64,000 nucleotides of DNA from Bacteroidota bacterium (GCA_020444515.1 JAHLKX010000010.1:62001-126000), one strand, 5' to 3'. Counted from the first letter of the stretch, positions 39,391-49,429 are shown. The notes: a model not told the origin generated them from the sequence alone. Numbers and translations: made by a program.

Positions 39391-39465
39391 GTAAATGCAA
39401 AATACACACCCGCCCCTCATGGTTCAAGGCTACCGCCTTTCACTCCTAAATAATTTTGCATTTAC
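39391..39465. repeat. 13-bp perfect inverted repeat
   Basis: GTAAATGCAAAAT (39391-39403) / ATTTTGCATTTAC (39453-39465). Confidence 0.7.
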
Positions 39466-39857
39466 TAAAAATTTATTCCAAATGAAGAGATGTTTACAGG
39501 TTGTAGGCGCCCTTGTGCGCAGGATTGTTCATTGGATAGCTGTAGGGTTCGATATAAAGCCGCAGAGCCACGATCTCTTTCTGGACGACATGATTATCAT
39601 TAAGAAATTGATCGCCTGTAACAGGATGAAAATCGCAACATCAACCTTCTGATAATTAATTTATTAGATAGGTGAAATTAACACAAAATTGTTCAAAATA
39701 AATTGGGATAGTTCACTAATTTTTATTAATTTTATACTACTTTCGTAGCACGTTCTTTTAGTACTGATCAACCATTCAGAAGGTCACAAATTCGAGACCT
39801 ATCAGAATTATCGATTATAACTATTTGATTATAAGCCCAAAAGGGGAAAGGTTCATT

Positions 39858-39877
39858 CCCCAGCGGGATCACAAAAA
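39858..39877 (+). repeat. attR-like core CCCCAGCGGGATCACAAAAA
   Basis: Identical to 5419-5438 at the tRNA-Lys 3' end; preceded by GGTTC as in the tRNA T-arm. Confidence 0.85.
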
Positions 39878-39885
39878 AATGCAAG

Positions 39886-39911
39886 CCCACTCTGTTAAGA
39901 GTGGGTTTTTT
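39886..39911 (+). terminator. intrinsic terminator following attR
   Basis: CCCACTCT-GTTA-AGAGTGGG-TTTTTT. Confidence 0.75.
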
Positions 39912-40041
39912 ATTGCTTGAGCGTATCAAACTTTTTTGATAAAGCGATTGGAAGAAAAAACTCAAGGTCATAAAATGACCGGGCTTGCGTTTTGACGGAG
40001 ACAAAAGGGATCATGCAATAATCCCAGCAGGATCACTCAAA

Positions 40042-40070
40042 GAAAAAGCCACATTCGTAGAGGCTTTTTC
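40042..40070 (+). terminator. second terminator-like hairpin
   Basis: GAAAAAGCC-loop-GGCTTTTTC; follows CCCAGCAGGATCAC (tRNA 3'-like). Confidence 0.65.
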
Positions 40071-40631
40071 ATTTTATGATATCTGGGGCGATATTTTTTT
40101 CCTACTCTAACCAGATAACGCAGGAGAATCCAGCGGATCAGTTGATTAGAATACCAACACCTGTAACAAATGGCTTGCAAGTAGTTTTTTTTAGGGTCTA
40201 TTTTGAAAAGGTTTGACTTATAAAACTACTGTGTAGTTTTAACAGTTAATGTTTAATGATATCTTTAGGAAAGGCCAATGTTTCTTAAGAGCTATCTGTT
40301 ATTCCCCAGACATTTCCAACTTCTATATCGTTTTATAAAATAACGAACGCTTAACAAATCCACAATTAGAATTTATCTCATAAGGTGTTATCTTTTTAAA
40401 TGTTGCATACTATTTTACCTTGACATTAATCGAGTCACTATGCCTAATAGCTGCTGTTCCCCTATTACTTAGGCACCCCAAGGTATTTTTCCCGTAGATG
40501 CAGTAAGATTATGTTTTGAATCATGATGAAGTCCTATTTTTTCTTTTTGAGGTATGAGCAACAAATGAGAATTAAAATAAGAAAAGGTTAGATGTTAAGC
40601 TAATGCGACTAACTTTACCAGATTAAAATAT

Positions 40632-42110
40632 ATGAAAATGCAATTAACTGTAAACAGGAAAGATGCCAGATTCTCACCAGATTCAACAAGGGTAATAACG
40701 CGCTTTCTTTTCACGAACGAAGAAAGGGCAATAAATACCATCCGCACTGTCCTCAACATGTCAGCGAATGAAGCATCGGTTGCATTAAGCCAGGTGCTGA
40801 GAGATTATGCAATGCGGCATCGAAATATCTCAAAAATATTTGAAAAGAATTTTAATAAAATCGCCAATTTGTTTTCGTCTTTAAAAATTAATCCTGAGTT
40901 GCTCGAAATAACCCAAAAAATTCTCATCGGTGCCTATTTTACAATGGAATATTCAGTTGAATCGGCGGCTTTCTTTAATCCTTCCATTGTTGAACATCCC
41001 GATCAATCGGAAACCGGACCGGATGAAAAAAGAGTTATTCTAAGTTTCAGAGCCACCGGTGAAGGGCACATCTCTTCAATTGTTTTCCGGACAGGTATTT
41101 TAGACAAGTTTAATATGCTCAAGCTAGAGCCTGTGGGCAAAATGCTTGAAGAAGCTCAGCATATCCGAAGACATATATTTTCTAAAGAATCTTTTAAACG
41201 TAAACTGGATGAAATGCAGGATTTTCATGCCCTGATTCCATCCGAATTAATACTTGATAAGCTTGAAGAGAAATTTACATATGATCAGCTCAAAAGATGC
41301 ATTGATGATGCCAGAATGTCCATCGAGAATGCCGGTGATCATGAGATCCTTTTCAATCAGATCATCTGGCTCGCTTCGTCACATTACGAGCTCGAGTTTT
41401 CGCTGGACACCAACCTTTCAGAAAGGGTTATTTTCCCCGTTTCGGTAAACGAAAAAAACGGAATTGAAGATGCCCGGTTCGTCAAGTTTATGAATGATGA
41501 TAGTGAAACAACCTATTATGCCACCTATACCGCTTATGATGGCGTTTCGATATTACCTAAAATGCTTGACACCAAGGATTTTTATCATTTCAGGATATTG
41601 CCGCTTCATGGTGAAATTGCCCAGAATAAAGGAATGGCCATGTTTCCAAGGAAGGTGAATGGGAAATATGCCATGCTTTGCCGACTGGATGGGTTTAATA
41701 ATTATATTGCATTTTCCGATAAAATTAATATTTGGCGTGAGGCTAAATTATTACAACAGCCCAAGTTTCCCTGGGAAATCATTCAGATTGGTAATTGCGG
41801 CTCACCCATTGAAACACCTGAAGGTTGGCTGGTAATTACACATGGTGTTGGGCCTATGCGTGAATATGTATTAGGGGCATCGTTGTTTGAACTCCAAAAC
41901 CCATGGAAGGAAATTGGCAGACTAAAATCACCCTTATTAATGCCTAACATCGAAGAAAGAGAAGGATATGTTCCTAATGTAGTATATTCCTGCGGTTCAA
42001 TTATTCATAATGAGGATCTGATCATCCCTTATGCCATGTCGGATTATGCATCTACTTATGCTACTGTAAATTTAAGAGAACTTCTGAACGAGTTAAAAAA
42101 CTCAGAATAG
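40632..42110 (+). CDS. GH130-family glycosidase/phosphorylase
   Basis: NGIEDARFVKF, ATYTAYDG, KGMAMFPRKVNGKYAMLCR, GNCGSPIETPEGWLVITHGVGPMREY, YSCGSIIHNEDLIIPYAMSD. Confidence 0.88.
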   Translation: MKMQLTVNRKDARFSPDSTRVITRFLFTNEERAINTIRTVLNMSANEASVALSQVLRDYAMRHRNISKIFEKNFNKIANLFSSLKINPELLEITQKILIGAYFTMEYSVESAAFFNPSIVEHPDQSETGPDEKRVILSFRATGEGHISSIVFRTGILDKFNMLKLEPVGKMLEEAQHIRRHIFSKESFKRKLDEMQDFHALIPSELILDKLEEKFTYDQLKRCIDDARMSIENAGDHEILFNQIIWLASSHYELEFSLDTNLSERVIFPVSVNEKNGIEDARFVKFMNDDSETTYYATYTAYDGVSILPKMLDTKDFYHFRILPLHGEIAQNKGMAMFPRKVNGKYAMLCRLDGFNNYIAFSDKINIWREAKLLQQPKFPWEIIQIGNCGSPIETPEGWLVITHGVGPMREYVLGASLFELQNPWKEIGRLKSPLLMPNIEEREGYVPNVVYSCGSIIHNEDLIIPYAMSDYASTYATVNLRELLNELKNSE

Positions 42111-42142
42111 CAATTGGTTAATTCTATGCCCTTGATGCACAA

Positions 42143-42209
42143 TGTGTGAATTATGTAACTCTTTACTTTAATTGTGTAATGCTTTCCTGAAGTTATGTTA
42201 CCAACTTTG
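42143..42209 (+). promoter_or_regulatory. regulon promoter copy A
   Basis: TGTGTGAATTATGTAACTCTTTACTTTAATTGTGTAA-N24-ACTTTG. Confidence 0.75.
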
Positions 42210-42245
42210 CATGAAATAAATTAATTTATTGTATAAACATTTAAT

Positions 42246-42665
42246 ATGAAAGCGATAAAACTTGTATTTACATGCATGGTAATTTTAATTTCAAATGCAT
42301 TACTTGCCCAGGATCCCGCGAAAAACAATCTGGATTCACCTCCACCATGGGGTCCTGCCGGATATATAGATGTGAGGTATTACTACCTGCCCGATGTGGA
42401 ATCCTATTATGATATTTATGCGGAACAGTTTGTTTGTAATATCGATGGCGAATGGCTACACCGAAACCGACTTCCATCACAATACAGGAACTATGATCTA
42501 TATGAAGGATACAAAATCGTTATGGAAGATTATAAAGGCAATGCACCTTATAAGTTCTTTGAAGATCAAAAAGTAAAATATCCAATAGGTTATCGGGGCC
42601 CGGAACAAAAAACAATTGGTGAAAATCCGAATAAAGAAAATTCCGACAAGGAAATTAAAGATTAA
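42246..42665 (+). CDS. small secreted hypothetical protein
   Basis: Signal peptide MKAIKLVFTCMVILISNALLAQ; WGPAGYIDVRYYYLPDVESYYDIYAEQFVCNIDGEW. Confidence 0.75.
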   Translation: MKAIKLVFTCMVILISNALLAQDPAKNNLDSPPPWGPAGYIDVRYYYLPDVESYYDIYAEQFVCNIDGEWLHRNRLPSQYRNYDLYEGYKIVMEDYKGNAPYKFFEDQKVKYPIGYRGPEQKTIGENPNKENSDKEIKD

Positions 42666-42763
42666 AAAAGACTTTGATTAAATAATTGGGTTAAAGCATC
42701 GATTGCTTTGAATTTACAAGATTTAATAAACCGAATCATATTCCATGCCTCGCATTTCGTGAA

Positions 42764-42830
42764 TGTGTGAATCATGTAAATCTTTTCTTTAATTCTGCCA
42801 GGCTTCTTTTAAATCAAAAAATCACTATTG
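42764..42830 (+). promoter_or_regulatory. regulon promoter copy B (degenerate second half)
   Basis: TGTGTGAATCATGTAAATCTTTTCTTTAATTCTGCCA-N24-CTATTG. Confidence 0.6.
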
Positions 42831-42889
42831 TTCTGTAATCCTACTCAATCCTGTTTTCAAAGTAAACTGGAATTTTTAAACCTTATCCT

Positions 42890-43048
42890 ATGAGAATTTT
42901 TCTCTATATCATAGCTATTATTCTGATTGTCTTTTGGGCAATCGGATTCTTTTTTTACAATACCGGAGGTATAATTCACATTCTTCTTGCTTTGGCCCTA
43001 TTTGCAATATTACTAAGGATTTTAATGGGTCCAAAAACCATTTATTAA
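42890..43048 (+). CDS. lmo0937-like small membrane protein, paralog 1 (not in ORF track)
   Basis: MRIFLYIIAIILIVFWAIGFFFYNTGGIIHILLALALFAILLRILMGPKTIY*. Confidence 0.85.
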   Translation: MRIFLYIIAIILIVFWAIGFFFYNTGGIIHILLALALFAILLRILMGPKTIY

Positions 43049-43128
43049 AACCTTTTGCTTTCATGATCAGTTTTTGAAACCACACTAATTTGTTAATCAT
43101 TATTGGTGATGCCCATTCCATTGTGGAA

Positions 43129-43195
43129 TGTGTGAATCATGTAACTCTTTCCTTTAATTGTGTAATGCTTTCCAACTATAATGAAACCACCTTTG
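43129..43195 (+). promoter_or_regulatory. regulon promoter copy C
   Basis: TGTGTGAATCATGTAACTCTTTCCTTTAATTGTGTAA-N24-CCTTTG. Confidence 0.8.
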
Positions 43196-43254
43196 TAATG
43201 TGGAATAAATTCACATATGATCCTGCAGAACAGGAATAATAAAAATTTACCAAA

Positions 43255-44076
43255 ATGACTAAAATAAATAAACTAATTGCCTCACTAACGATACTCTTAT
43301 CAGTAACTATGCTGGTGTCCATCAGTGGTTGTCAAAAAGATGAAGAGCCTACACCTGTTCCTCCGAAGACAACCAGCTATAACCTGATGGCAGAAGATGT
43401 ACTTGGTATATCCGGGAGGGCCACATTTACAGAAACCAATAGCGGCGCAGTAACTATAGATATACTACTAACGGGTGCCGCTTCAGGAACGCATCCGGCA
43501 GAACTGTGCGTAAATTCGGCAGTTGAAGGTGGTTCAGTTATTATAACACTGAATCCCGTTGACGCAACCGGAAAAAGTTCAACAGTTGAAACTACGATGA
43601 CCTACGCACAACTGATTGTTTACGATGGTTTCATTCACGTACTTAAAAGCAGCACCGAACCCGATGTAATTTTAGCTCAAGGTGATATAGGCGGCAATGT
43701 AATAACTGCGACTAGTAAAACTTTTGAGCTGGATACGCTAGGTTCTTTTGGCGTGTCAGGCTCAGCCTTATTTGAAAAAAGGGTTAATGGAAACACCTTG
43801 TTAACCATTACCATATCAGGTGCTATAGCCGGCGAAATGTACCCGGCGACAATAAACCTGGGTTCAATCGAAACGGTGGGTGGAGGGCCTGTTGTAATGA
43901 CACTGAACGACGTCGATGGAACCTCCGGTAAAAGCTATACGAACATCCGAAAACTTGATAGTGGAATTGTAATTATATATGATAACTGGTTAGTTTACGA
44001 TGGTTACATAAATATTTATCAGGACTCGGTTAGTTTAAACAATATAATTTGTCATGGCAATATAGGATCGAATTAG
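43255..44076 (+). CDS. lipoprotein with two CHRD-like repeats
   Basis: Lipobox-like SISGCQKDE; tandem GISGRATFTE... / GVSGSALFEK... halves. Confidence 0.65.
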   Translation: MTKINKLIASLTILLSVTMLVSISGCQKDEEPTPVPPKTTSYNLMAEDVLGISGRATFTETNSGAVTIDILLTGAASGTHPAELCVNSAVEGGSVIITLNPVDATGKSSTVETTMTYAQLIVYDGFIHVLKSSTEPDVILAQGDIGGNVITATSKTFELDTLGSFGVSGSALFEKRVNGNTLLTITISGAIAGEMYPATINLGSIETVGGGPVVMTLNDVDGTSGKSYTNIRKLDSGIVIIYDNWLVYDGYINIYQDSVSLNNIICHGNIGSN

Positions 44077-44131
44077 ACTAAAATTACTGATACTAAAAAT
44101 ACTATTTAATTGAATTTTAAAAAATACAACT

Positions 44132-45649
44132 ATGAAAACATTCACAAAAAACAAACTACTGATTTTAAGCATACTTATAAGTATGTTTTACACTTGTAAT
44201 CTATTGGCCCAGGACGCCAAGTCCATCATTTTTAATGATGCCAATAAAGCCAAACTTCTCGCCATTGAAAAACGGGCAGAAATATTATCCCCTTCAAATT
44301 TTGATGACGGATTGAAATATTATGAAAAAGCTAATTCGGCATATGAAAGCGACGACAATCTGGCTGATATCAAAGAATATTTGAAGGAATCTATTAATTA
44401 TTTCCAGAAATCAACCAGCGAAATCGATGTCATGGAAGTTCTTTTTGCTGAGACCTTGAATTCCAGGGATGATGCTCTTGACGCCGGGGCAGATACATAC
44501 GAAAAAGAATTGTGGGGGGATGCACAAGATGAATTCAGAGATGCAACCAACCAGTATGAAAAAGGCAATTCAGATAGGGCAAAAGAAAAAGGTAATGAAG
44601 CATATGATTTATACCGTAAGGCAGAACTTGCTGCGATTAAATCAAATTTATTCAATAGTGCCAGGGAATTAATTGCAAAAGCCGAAAACATGAAAGCCGA
44701 AAAATATGCCCCCAAAACCCTTGCTAAGGCCAAAAAGAGTCTGGAAGATGGTCAAAATGCATTGGAAACTGAACGTTATGATACGGATAAACCGCGTATG
44801 CTGGCAAAAAATGCAGAATACGAAGCACAACATACCATTTACCTTGTAAATTATATCAATAAGATGGAAGATCAGGATAAGGAAACTGAAGATCTGATCT
44901 TAAAAGGTGAATCCTATCTTACACAGATTGGTGATGCTACCGGAATGTCAGTTCAATTTGATGAAGGAAGCGGGATTGCAGCCGGAAAAATATCGGCCAA
45001 TGTAATCGAACTGAAAGACAACATTTCACTGCTAAACCATAACCTGAATATTTGTGAAACCTCCGTGGCTAACCAACAAAAGCAAATTGCCGCATATACG
45101 CAACAGATTAAAAACATGGGCAGCGAGCAACAGGAACAAAGTGCTGAGGCTTTGAGAAAACAGCAAATGCTGGAAGATCAGATAGCTTATGATCAGCATG
45201 TTGCTCAGAAATTTGATGAGGTTTTTAATATGTTTGATTTGAATGAAGCCGACGTGTTCCGTCAGGGTAACGATATCATACTGCGGATGACTGGTTTTAA
45301 TTTTGATATTGGCAGCGCTGAAGTAAAACCTGAAAATTATACCCTGCTGACAAAAGTCCAAAAAGCCATAAACATATTCTCCGAAAGCCAGATCGTTATT
45401 CAGGGCCATACAGATTCGCAGGGAGGTGACAGCATGAACATGACATTATCTCAAAAAAGAGCCGATGCCGTCAGGGAATACTTAATGGCCAATATGCCTG
45501 ATTATGACCAGTCAAATATTGCTTCTGTTGGATTTGGTGAAACTAAGCCTGTTGAAAACAATGAAACCAATTACGGCAGATCTCAAAACAGGCGTATTGA
45601 TGTTGTCATTAAAGTAAAGGCAGTATTAGAAACTGCCAGCACAAATTAG
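44132..45649 (+). CDS. OmpA-family outer membrane protein
   Basis: C-terminal FDIGSAEVKPEN...IVIQGHTDSQGGDSMNMTLSQKRADAVREYLM...GFGETKPVENN. Confidence 0.93.
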   Translation: MKTFTKNKLLILSILISMFYTCNLLAQDAKSIIFNDANKAKLLAIEKRAEILSPSNFDDGLKYYEKANSAYESDDNLADIKEYLKESINYFQKSTSEIDVMEVLFAETLNSRDDALDAGADTYEKELWGDAQDEFRDATNQYEKGNSDRAKEKGNEAYDLYRKAELAAIKSNLFNSARELIAKAENMKAEKYAPKTLAKAKKSLEDGQNALETERYDTDKPRMLAKNAEYEAQHTIYLVNYINKMEDQDKETEDLILKGESYLTQIGDATGMSVQFDEGSGIAAGKISANVIELKDNISLLNHNLNICETSVANQQKQIAAYTQQIKNMGSEQQEQSAEALRKQQMLEDQIAYDQHVAQKFDEVFNMFDLNEADVFRQGNDIILRMTGFNFDIGSAEVKPENYTLLTKVQKAINIFSESQIVIQGHTDSQGGDSMNMTLSQKRADAVREYLMANMPDYDQSNIASVGFGETKPVENNETNYGRSQNRRIDVVIKVKAVLETASTN

Positions 45650-45691
45650 AAAAGCAAATAAAATGCTTACTCGTTAGTCAAAATAAAAATT

Positions 45692-45724
45692 GCACAGGAT
45701 TAATATTTCGCTTTAATCCTGTGC
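45692..45724. terminator. strong hairpin, probable terminator
   Basis: GCACAGGATTAA-TATTTCGCT-TTAATCCTGTGC. Confidence 0.7.
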
Positions 45725-45812
45725 TTATTTATAGTTTTCCGCTGACTGAACCTTCGTTAGAGGATACTTTCATAAAAAAGAAATAAAAAATTAAAACAAT
45801 AATATAAACAAT

Positions 45813-46265
45813 ATGAAAAAAACAATTTTCATCCTTGCAATAGCTACGATTGTTGCAGGAACATTGATTACCAGCTGCGAGCTAACAAACAAGAAAGCAG
45901 AAAAGGCCCCTGATAAAATGCAAAATACATTGAATGATGATGAATTACAACTAGAAGAGGGCAGGTTAACCGGAGATTCAATTTCTGAATATCAAAAATT
46001 CAAGATTGAATCGGAAGAAAAAATTCTGGCTTTTGAAAATACCATAGCCGATTTCAAGATAAAAATCGAAAATGGGAAAAAGGAAACAAAGGCTGAATAC
46101 GAAAAGAAACTGGCCTCCTTAGAACAAAAGAACAACGAGCTGAAAAAGAAGCTTGAGGATTACAAAGAAGACGGAAAGGATAACTGGGCACAATTTAAAA
46201 GTGTTTTTAATCAGGATATGGATGAATTAAGTAAGTCATTTAATGAGTTAACTAAAAAAATATAA
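45813..46265 (+). CDS. coiled-coil lipoprotein
   Basis: Lipobox-like LITSCELTN; paralogous to 52542-53003 (ASLEQKNNELKKKLEDYKEDGKDNWAQF). Confidence 0.75.
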   Translation: MKKTIFILAIATIVAGTLITSCELTNKKAEKAPDKMQNTLNDDELQLEEGRLTGDSISEYQKFKIESEEKILAFENTIADFKIKIENGKKETKAEYEKKLASLEQKNNELKKKLEDYKEDGKDNWAQFKSVFNQDMDELSKSFNELTKKI

Positions 46266-46267
46266 TT

Positions 46268-46543
46268 ATGAAATCAGGCAAAGTAGTATTAGGATTAGTG
46301 GCCGGCTTTGCTACAGGCACCTTATTGGGATTGCTTTTTGCACCGGATAAGGGAACGGATACCCGCAAAAAGATTTCAAAAAAGCAGCATAAATATTCGA
46401 ATGCTGCAGAAAAAAAATTCAATACGTTTATTGATGAAATCACTGAAAAATTTGATGCGTTAATGAATGAAATCGGGTTTGGAAAATCTGAGACCACTGT
46501 AAAAGCAAACGAAGGAAAAAAAGAAGCAGATCATTCAGCATAA
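46268..46543 (+). CDS. YtxH-domain protein
   Basis: GKVVLGLVAGFATGTLLGLLFAPDKGTDTRKKI. Confidence 0.88.
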   Translation: MKSGKVVLGLVAGFATGTLLGLLFAPDKGTDTRKKISKKQHKYSNAAEKKFNTFIDEITEKFDALMNEIGFGKSETTVKANEGKKEADHSA

Positions 46544-46637
46544 ATATTTTCGGTTTGCATCGCTTTAATACATATCCCATTGGTCACTAAATATTTTATT
46601 ACCAGTTACATTAAACAGAAAATCACTTCGGCACGAC

Positions 46638-47759
46638 ATGATAAATAAAGCCCAAAGTCTACCATTTTCAATAAAGGCATCCATATTATTAATCGGAATG
46701 TTTGCCTTTATTTCCATGTTGTACATCGGAAGAGGCATTATTGTACCCATCATTTTCGCCATTATGATTGCCATCGTGCTACATCCGGTGGTTAATTTTT
46801 TTGTAAGGAAGAAAGTAAACAGGGTATTTGCTATAATCATCACTTTGGTGCTGGCTGTCCTGATCTTAGCCGGGTTTGGTTTTTTTTTATATTCCCAGGC
46901 GACCCGGTTTGGTGAATCATGGCCAAAGCTGGTAGAAACGTTTACCGAAATATTCAATTCCACCTCTGCATGGGCTTCTGATCAGTTCAATATTAGCCCT
47001 GAAAAAATACAGGTTTGGATTGCAGAAACCAAAGCTGATCTGCTCAACACAAGCGGCAATGCCATCGGGCAAACGCTTATAAATGTTGGCAGTAGTTTGG
47101 TGATCTTGTTCATACTTCCTGTTTACATTTTTTTGATATTATTTTACGAACCGCTCTTGCTTGAATTTATCCGCAGGTTATTTGGTCAGAGCCATCGCAG
47201 TATGGTGAGCAATATAGCCACCAGGATAAAAACCGTCATACAACTTTATCTTACGGGCCTGGTGATTGAACTTGTAATAATGGCAGCCCTGAATTCTATT
47301 GCGCTATTAATACTTGGTATTGAATACGCTATCCTTCTCGGTGTTATCGGAGCTGTTCTCAATCTTATTCCTTATATCGGAGGCATTGTGGCTGTGGCAC
47401 TGCCCATGATGATCGCATTGGTCACCAAAACCTCGCCATGGTTTGCGCTTTATGTACTGGCGGTCTATTATTTTATTCAATTGATTGATAACAATTACAT
47501 CGTCCCTAAAATAGTTGCCTCCAAAGTAAAAGTCAATGCCCTTGTTTCTATCATTGTAATTCTGGCCTTTGGCGCATTATGGGGCATCCCGGGGATGTTT
47601 ATTTCAATTCCACTAACAGCAATTGTGAAAGTCATTTTCGACCACATTGAACCTTTAAAACCCTGGGGATTTTTATTGGGCGACACCATGCCCGAGGTAG
47701 CCATATTTAAGATCAAGATCAAAAAGAAAATAGTGAAGGAGTCGGCAATTTCTGAATAA
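46638..47759 (+). CDS. AI-2E family transporter
   Basis: Polytopic; LLGVIGAVLNLIPYIGGIVAVALPMMIAL...DNNYIVPKIVASKVKVNALVSIIVILAFGALWGIPGMFISIPLTA. Confidence 0.92.
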   Translation: MINKAQSLPFSIKASILLIGMFAFISMLYIGRGIIVPIIFAIMIAIVLHPVVNFFVRKKVNRVFAIIITLVLAVLILAGFGFFLYSQATRFGESWPKLVETFTEIFNSTSAWASDQFNISPEKIQVWIAETKADLLNTSGNAIGQTLINVGSSLVILFILPVYIFLILFYEPLLLEFIRRLFGQSHRSMVSNIATRIKTVIQLYLTGLVIELVIMAALNSIALLILGIEYAILLGVIGAVLNLIPYIGGIVAVALPMMIALVTKTSPWFALYVLAVYYFIQLIDNNYIVPKIVASKVKVNALVSIIVILAFGALWGIPGMFISIPLTAIVKVIFDHIEPLKPWGFLLGDTMPEVAIFKIKIKKKIVKESAISE

Positions 47760-47806
47760 TTTTTTTAGAGAACAGACCAGAAGAAGCTAATGAGAGCACC
47801 ATAAAA

Positions 47807-48646
47807 ATGAAAAAGAAAATACCCATCATAAAAGTAAAAACTTTCGCTACTACCCAATCCATCAAACTCAGCGAAAAAGCAATCGAAAGAACAAAAAAGG
47901 CACATGGTTTTTTCTCTGAAGTTGGCAATATGTCTGTATTCGTTGGAAGGATCTTCAGGGAAACATTTTCTCGCAATTTTGAATTTAAAGAATTTATTCG
48001 TCAGTGTTTTGAGATAGGGAATAAGTCGTTGCCGTTGGTTGCCATCACCGGCGCCATTATGGGTATTGTACTTACCATTCAATCCAGACCTGCCCTGGCA
48101 GAATTTGGGGCTGTTACCATGCTTCCCGGCATGGTTGCTATTTCCATTATTCGCGAAATCGGCCCGGTGATTACAGCTTTGATCTGTGCGGGTAAAGTAG
48201 GGTCGGGTATGGGAGCAGAGCTTGGATCAATGAGAGTGACCGAGCAAATCGATGCCATGGAGGTATCTGCCACCAGTCCTATCAAATTTCTCGTCGTAAC
48301 GCGCGTAATAGCAGCCACCATCATGTTGCCTATTCTGGTATTGTTCGCTGATGCTTTTGGGTTAATGGGAAGCTGGGCCGGTTATAATATAAAGGGAGAC
48401 ATGAACTTTGTTTTATTTTTTTCCCGGGCTTTTGGATCCATTGATTTCATGGATTTCTTTCCGGCACTTATTAAATCTTTTTTCTTCGGAGCTGTTATTG
48501 GCATTGTTGGATGCTACAAAGGATTCAATGCCGGCAGAGGTACCGAAAGTGTTGGGAAGGCTGCTAACTCAGCTGTGGTACTGGCTTCCTTGCTTGTGAT
48601 CATGGTGGATATGGTGGCTGTTCAATTAACGGATATGTTGCAATGA
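47807..48646 (+). CDS. MlaE-family ABC transporter permease
   Basis: AITGAIMGIVLTIQSRPALAEFGA...IREIGPVITALICAGKVGSGMGAELGSMRVTEQIDAMEV. Confidence 0.95.
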   Translation: MKKKIPIIKVKTFATTQSIKLSEKAIERTKKAHGFFSEVGNMSVFVGRIFRETFSRNFEFKEFIRQCFEIGNKSLPLVAITGAIMGIVLTIQSRPALAEFGAVTMLPGMVAISIIREIGPVITALICAGKVGSGMGAELGSMRVTEQIDAMEVSATSPIKFLVVTRVIAATIMLPILVLFADAFGLMGSWAGYNIKGDMNFVLFFSRAFGSIDFMDFFPALIKSFFFGAVIGIVGCYKGFNAGRGTESVGKAANSAVVLASLLVIMVDMVAVQLTDMLQ

Positions 48647-49413
48647 AAAACTTAACAACAGATAGCGTCAAGAAAGTTTCAGCAGGGGAAACTATGATTG
48701 AAATCAAAAATCTGAGAAAGGGTTTTGATGCACAAGATGTATTAACCAATGTTTCATTAAAACTTTTATCCGGTGAAAACCTGGTAGTGCTTGGAAAATC
48801 GGGATCAGGCAAGTCAGTCCTGATCAAATGCATTGTCCGATTACTGGATCCTGACGATGGAACTATTGAAGTGCTTGGAACAGAAGTAAATTCATTGGAC
48901 AAAAAAGAATTGGGTGAATTGAGGAAGAAAATCGGTTTCCTTTTCCAGAGTGGAGCCCTTTATGACTCTATGACCGTGAGACAAAACCTGGAATTTCCGT
49001 TACGCCGAATTAAAAAAAATCTGAGCAAGAAAGAAATCGGTGAAAAAATAAATGAGGTACTGGAAAATGTCGGGCTTGAGAATGCTTTGAACAAGATGCC
49101 TTCGGAACTGTCAGGCGGAATGCGTAAGCGAATAAGCCTGGCTCGCACCATCGTGGTGGATCCCCTCATCATGCTCTACGATGAGCCTACAACAGGACTC
49201 GACCCGGTTACGTCTGACGAAATAAGTTCGCTTATCAATGCAGTTCAGAAAAAATACAAAACGTCATCCATTATCATTACGCATGATATTGAATGTGCTA
49301 GGATCACCGCCGACCGCGCAGTCATGTTGAAGAGCGGAGAAGTGTATGCCGAAGGCGGGATCGATGATTTTCAAAATTCGGAAGATCCTTTAATAAAGTC
49401 ATTTTTCAAGTAA
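48643..49413 (+). CDS. MlaF-like ABC transporter ATPase
   Basis: GKSGSGKSVLIKCI, LSGGMRKRISLARTI, LIMLYDEPTTGLDPV. Confidence 0.95.
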   Translation: MKNLTTDSVKKVSAGETMIEIKNLRKGFDAQDVLTNVSLKLLSGENLVVLGKSGSGKSVLIKCIVRLLDPDDGTIEVLGTEVNSLDKKELGELRKKIGFLFQSGALYDSMTVRQNLEFPLRRIKKNLSKKEIGEKINEVLENVGLENALNKMPSELSGGMRKRISLARTIVVDPLIMLYDEPTTGLDPVTSDEISSLINAVQKKYKTSSIIITHDIECARITADRAVMLKSGEVYAEGGIDDFQNSEDPLIKSFFK

Positions 49414-49429
49414 TTTAAGATCTAAAGCT

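Noticed and set aside
39395-39652. 85-aa plus ORF
   Set aside because: Starts inside the inverted-repeat structure; only the C-terminal part looks peptide-like; not enough to call a gene.
39768-40004. 78-aa minus ORF at attR
   Set aside because: Spans att core and terminator hairpin; no domain signal; judged spurious.
5360-40070. CRISPR array
   Set aside because: No regularly spaced short direct repeats with unique spacers were seen; repeats found are att cores, hairpins and regulator boxes.
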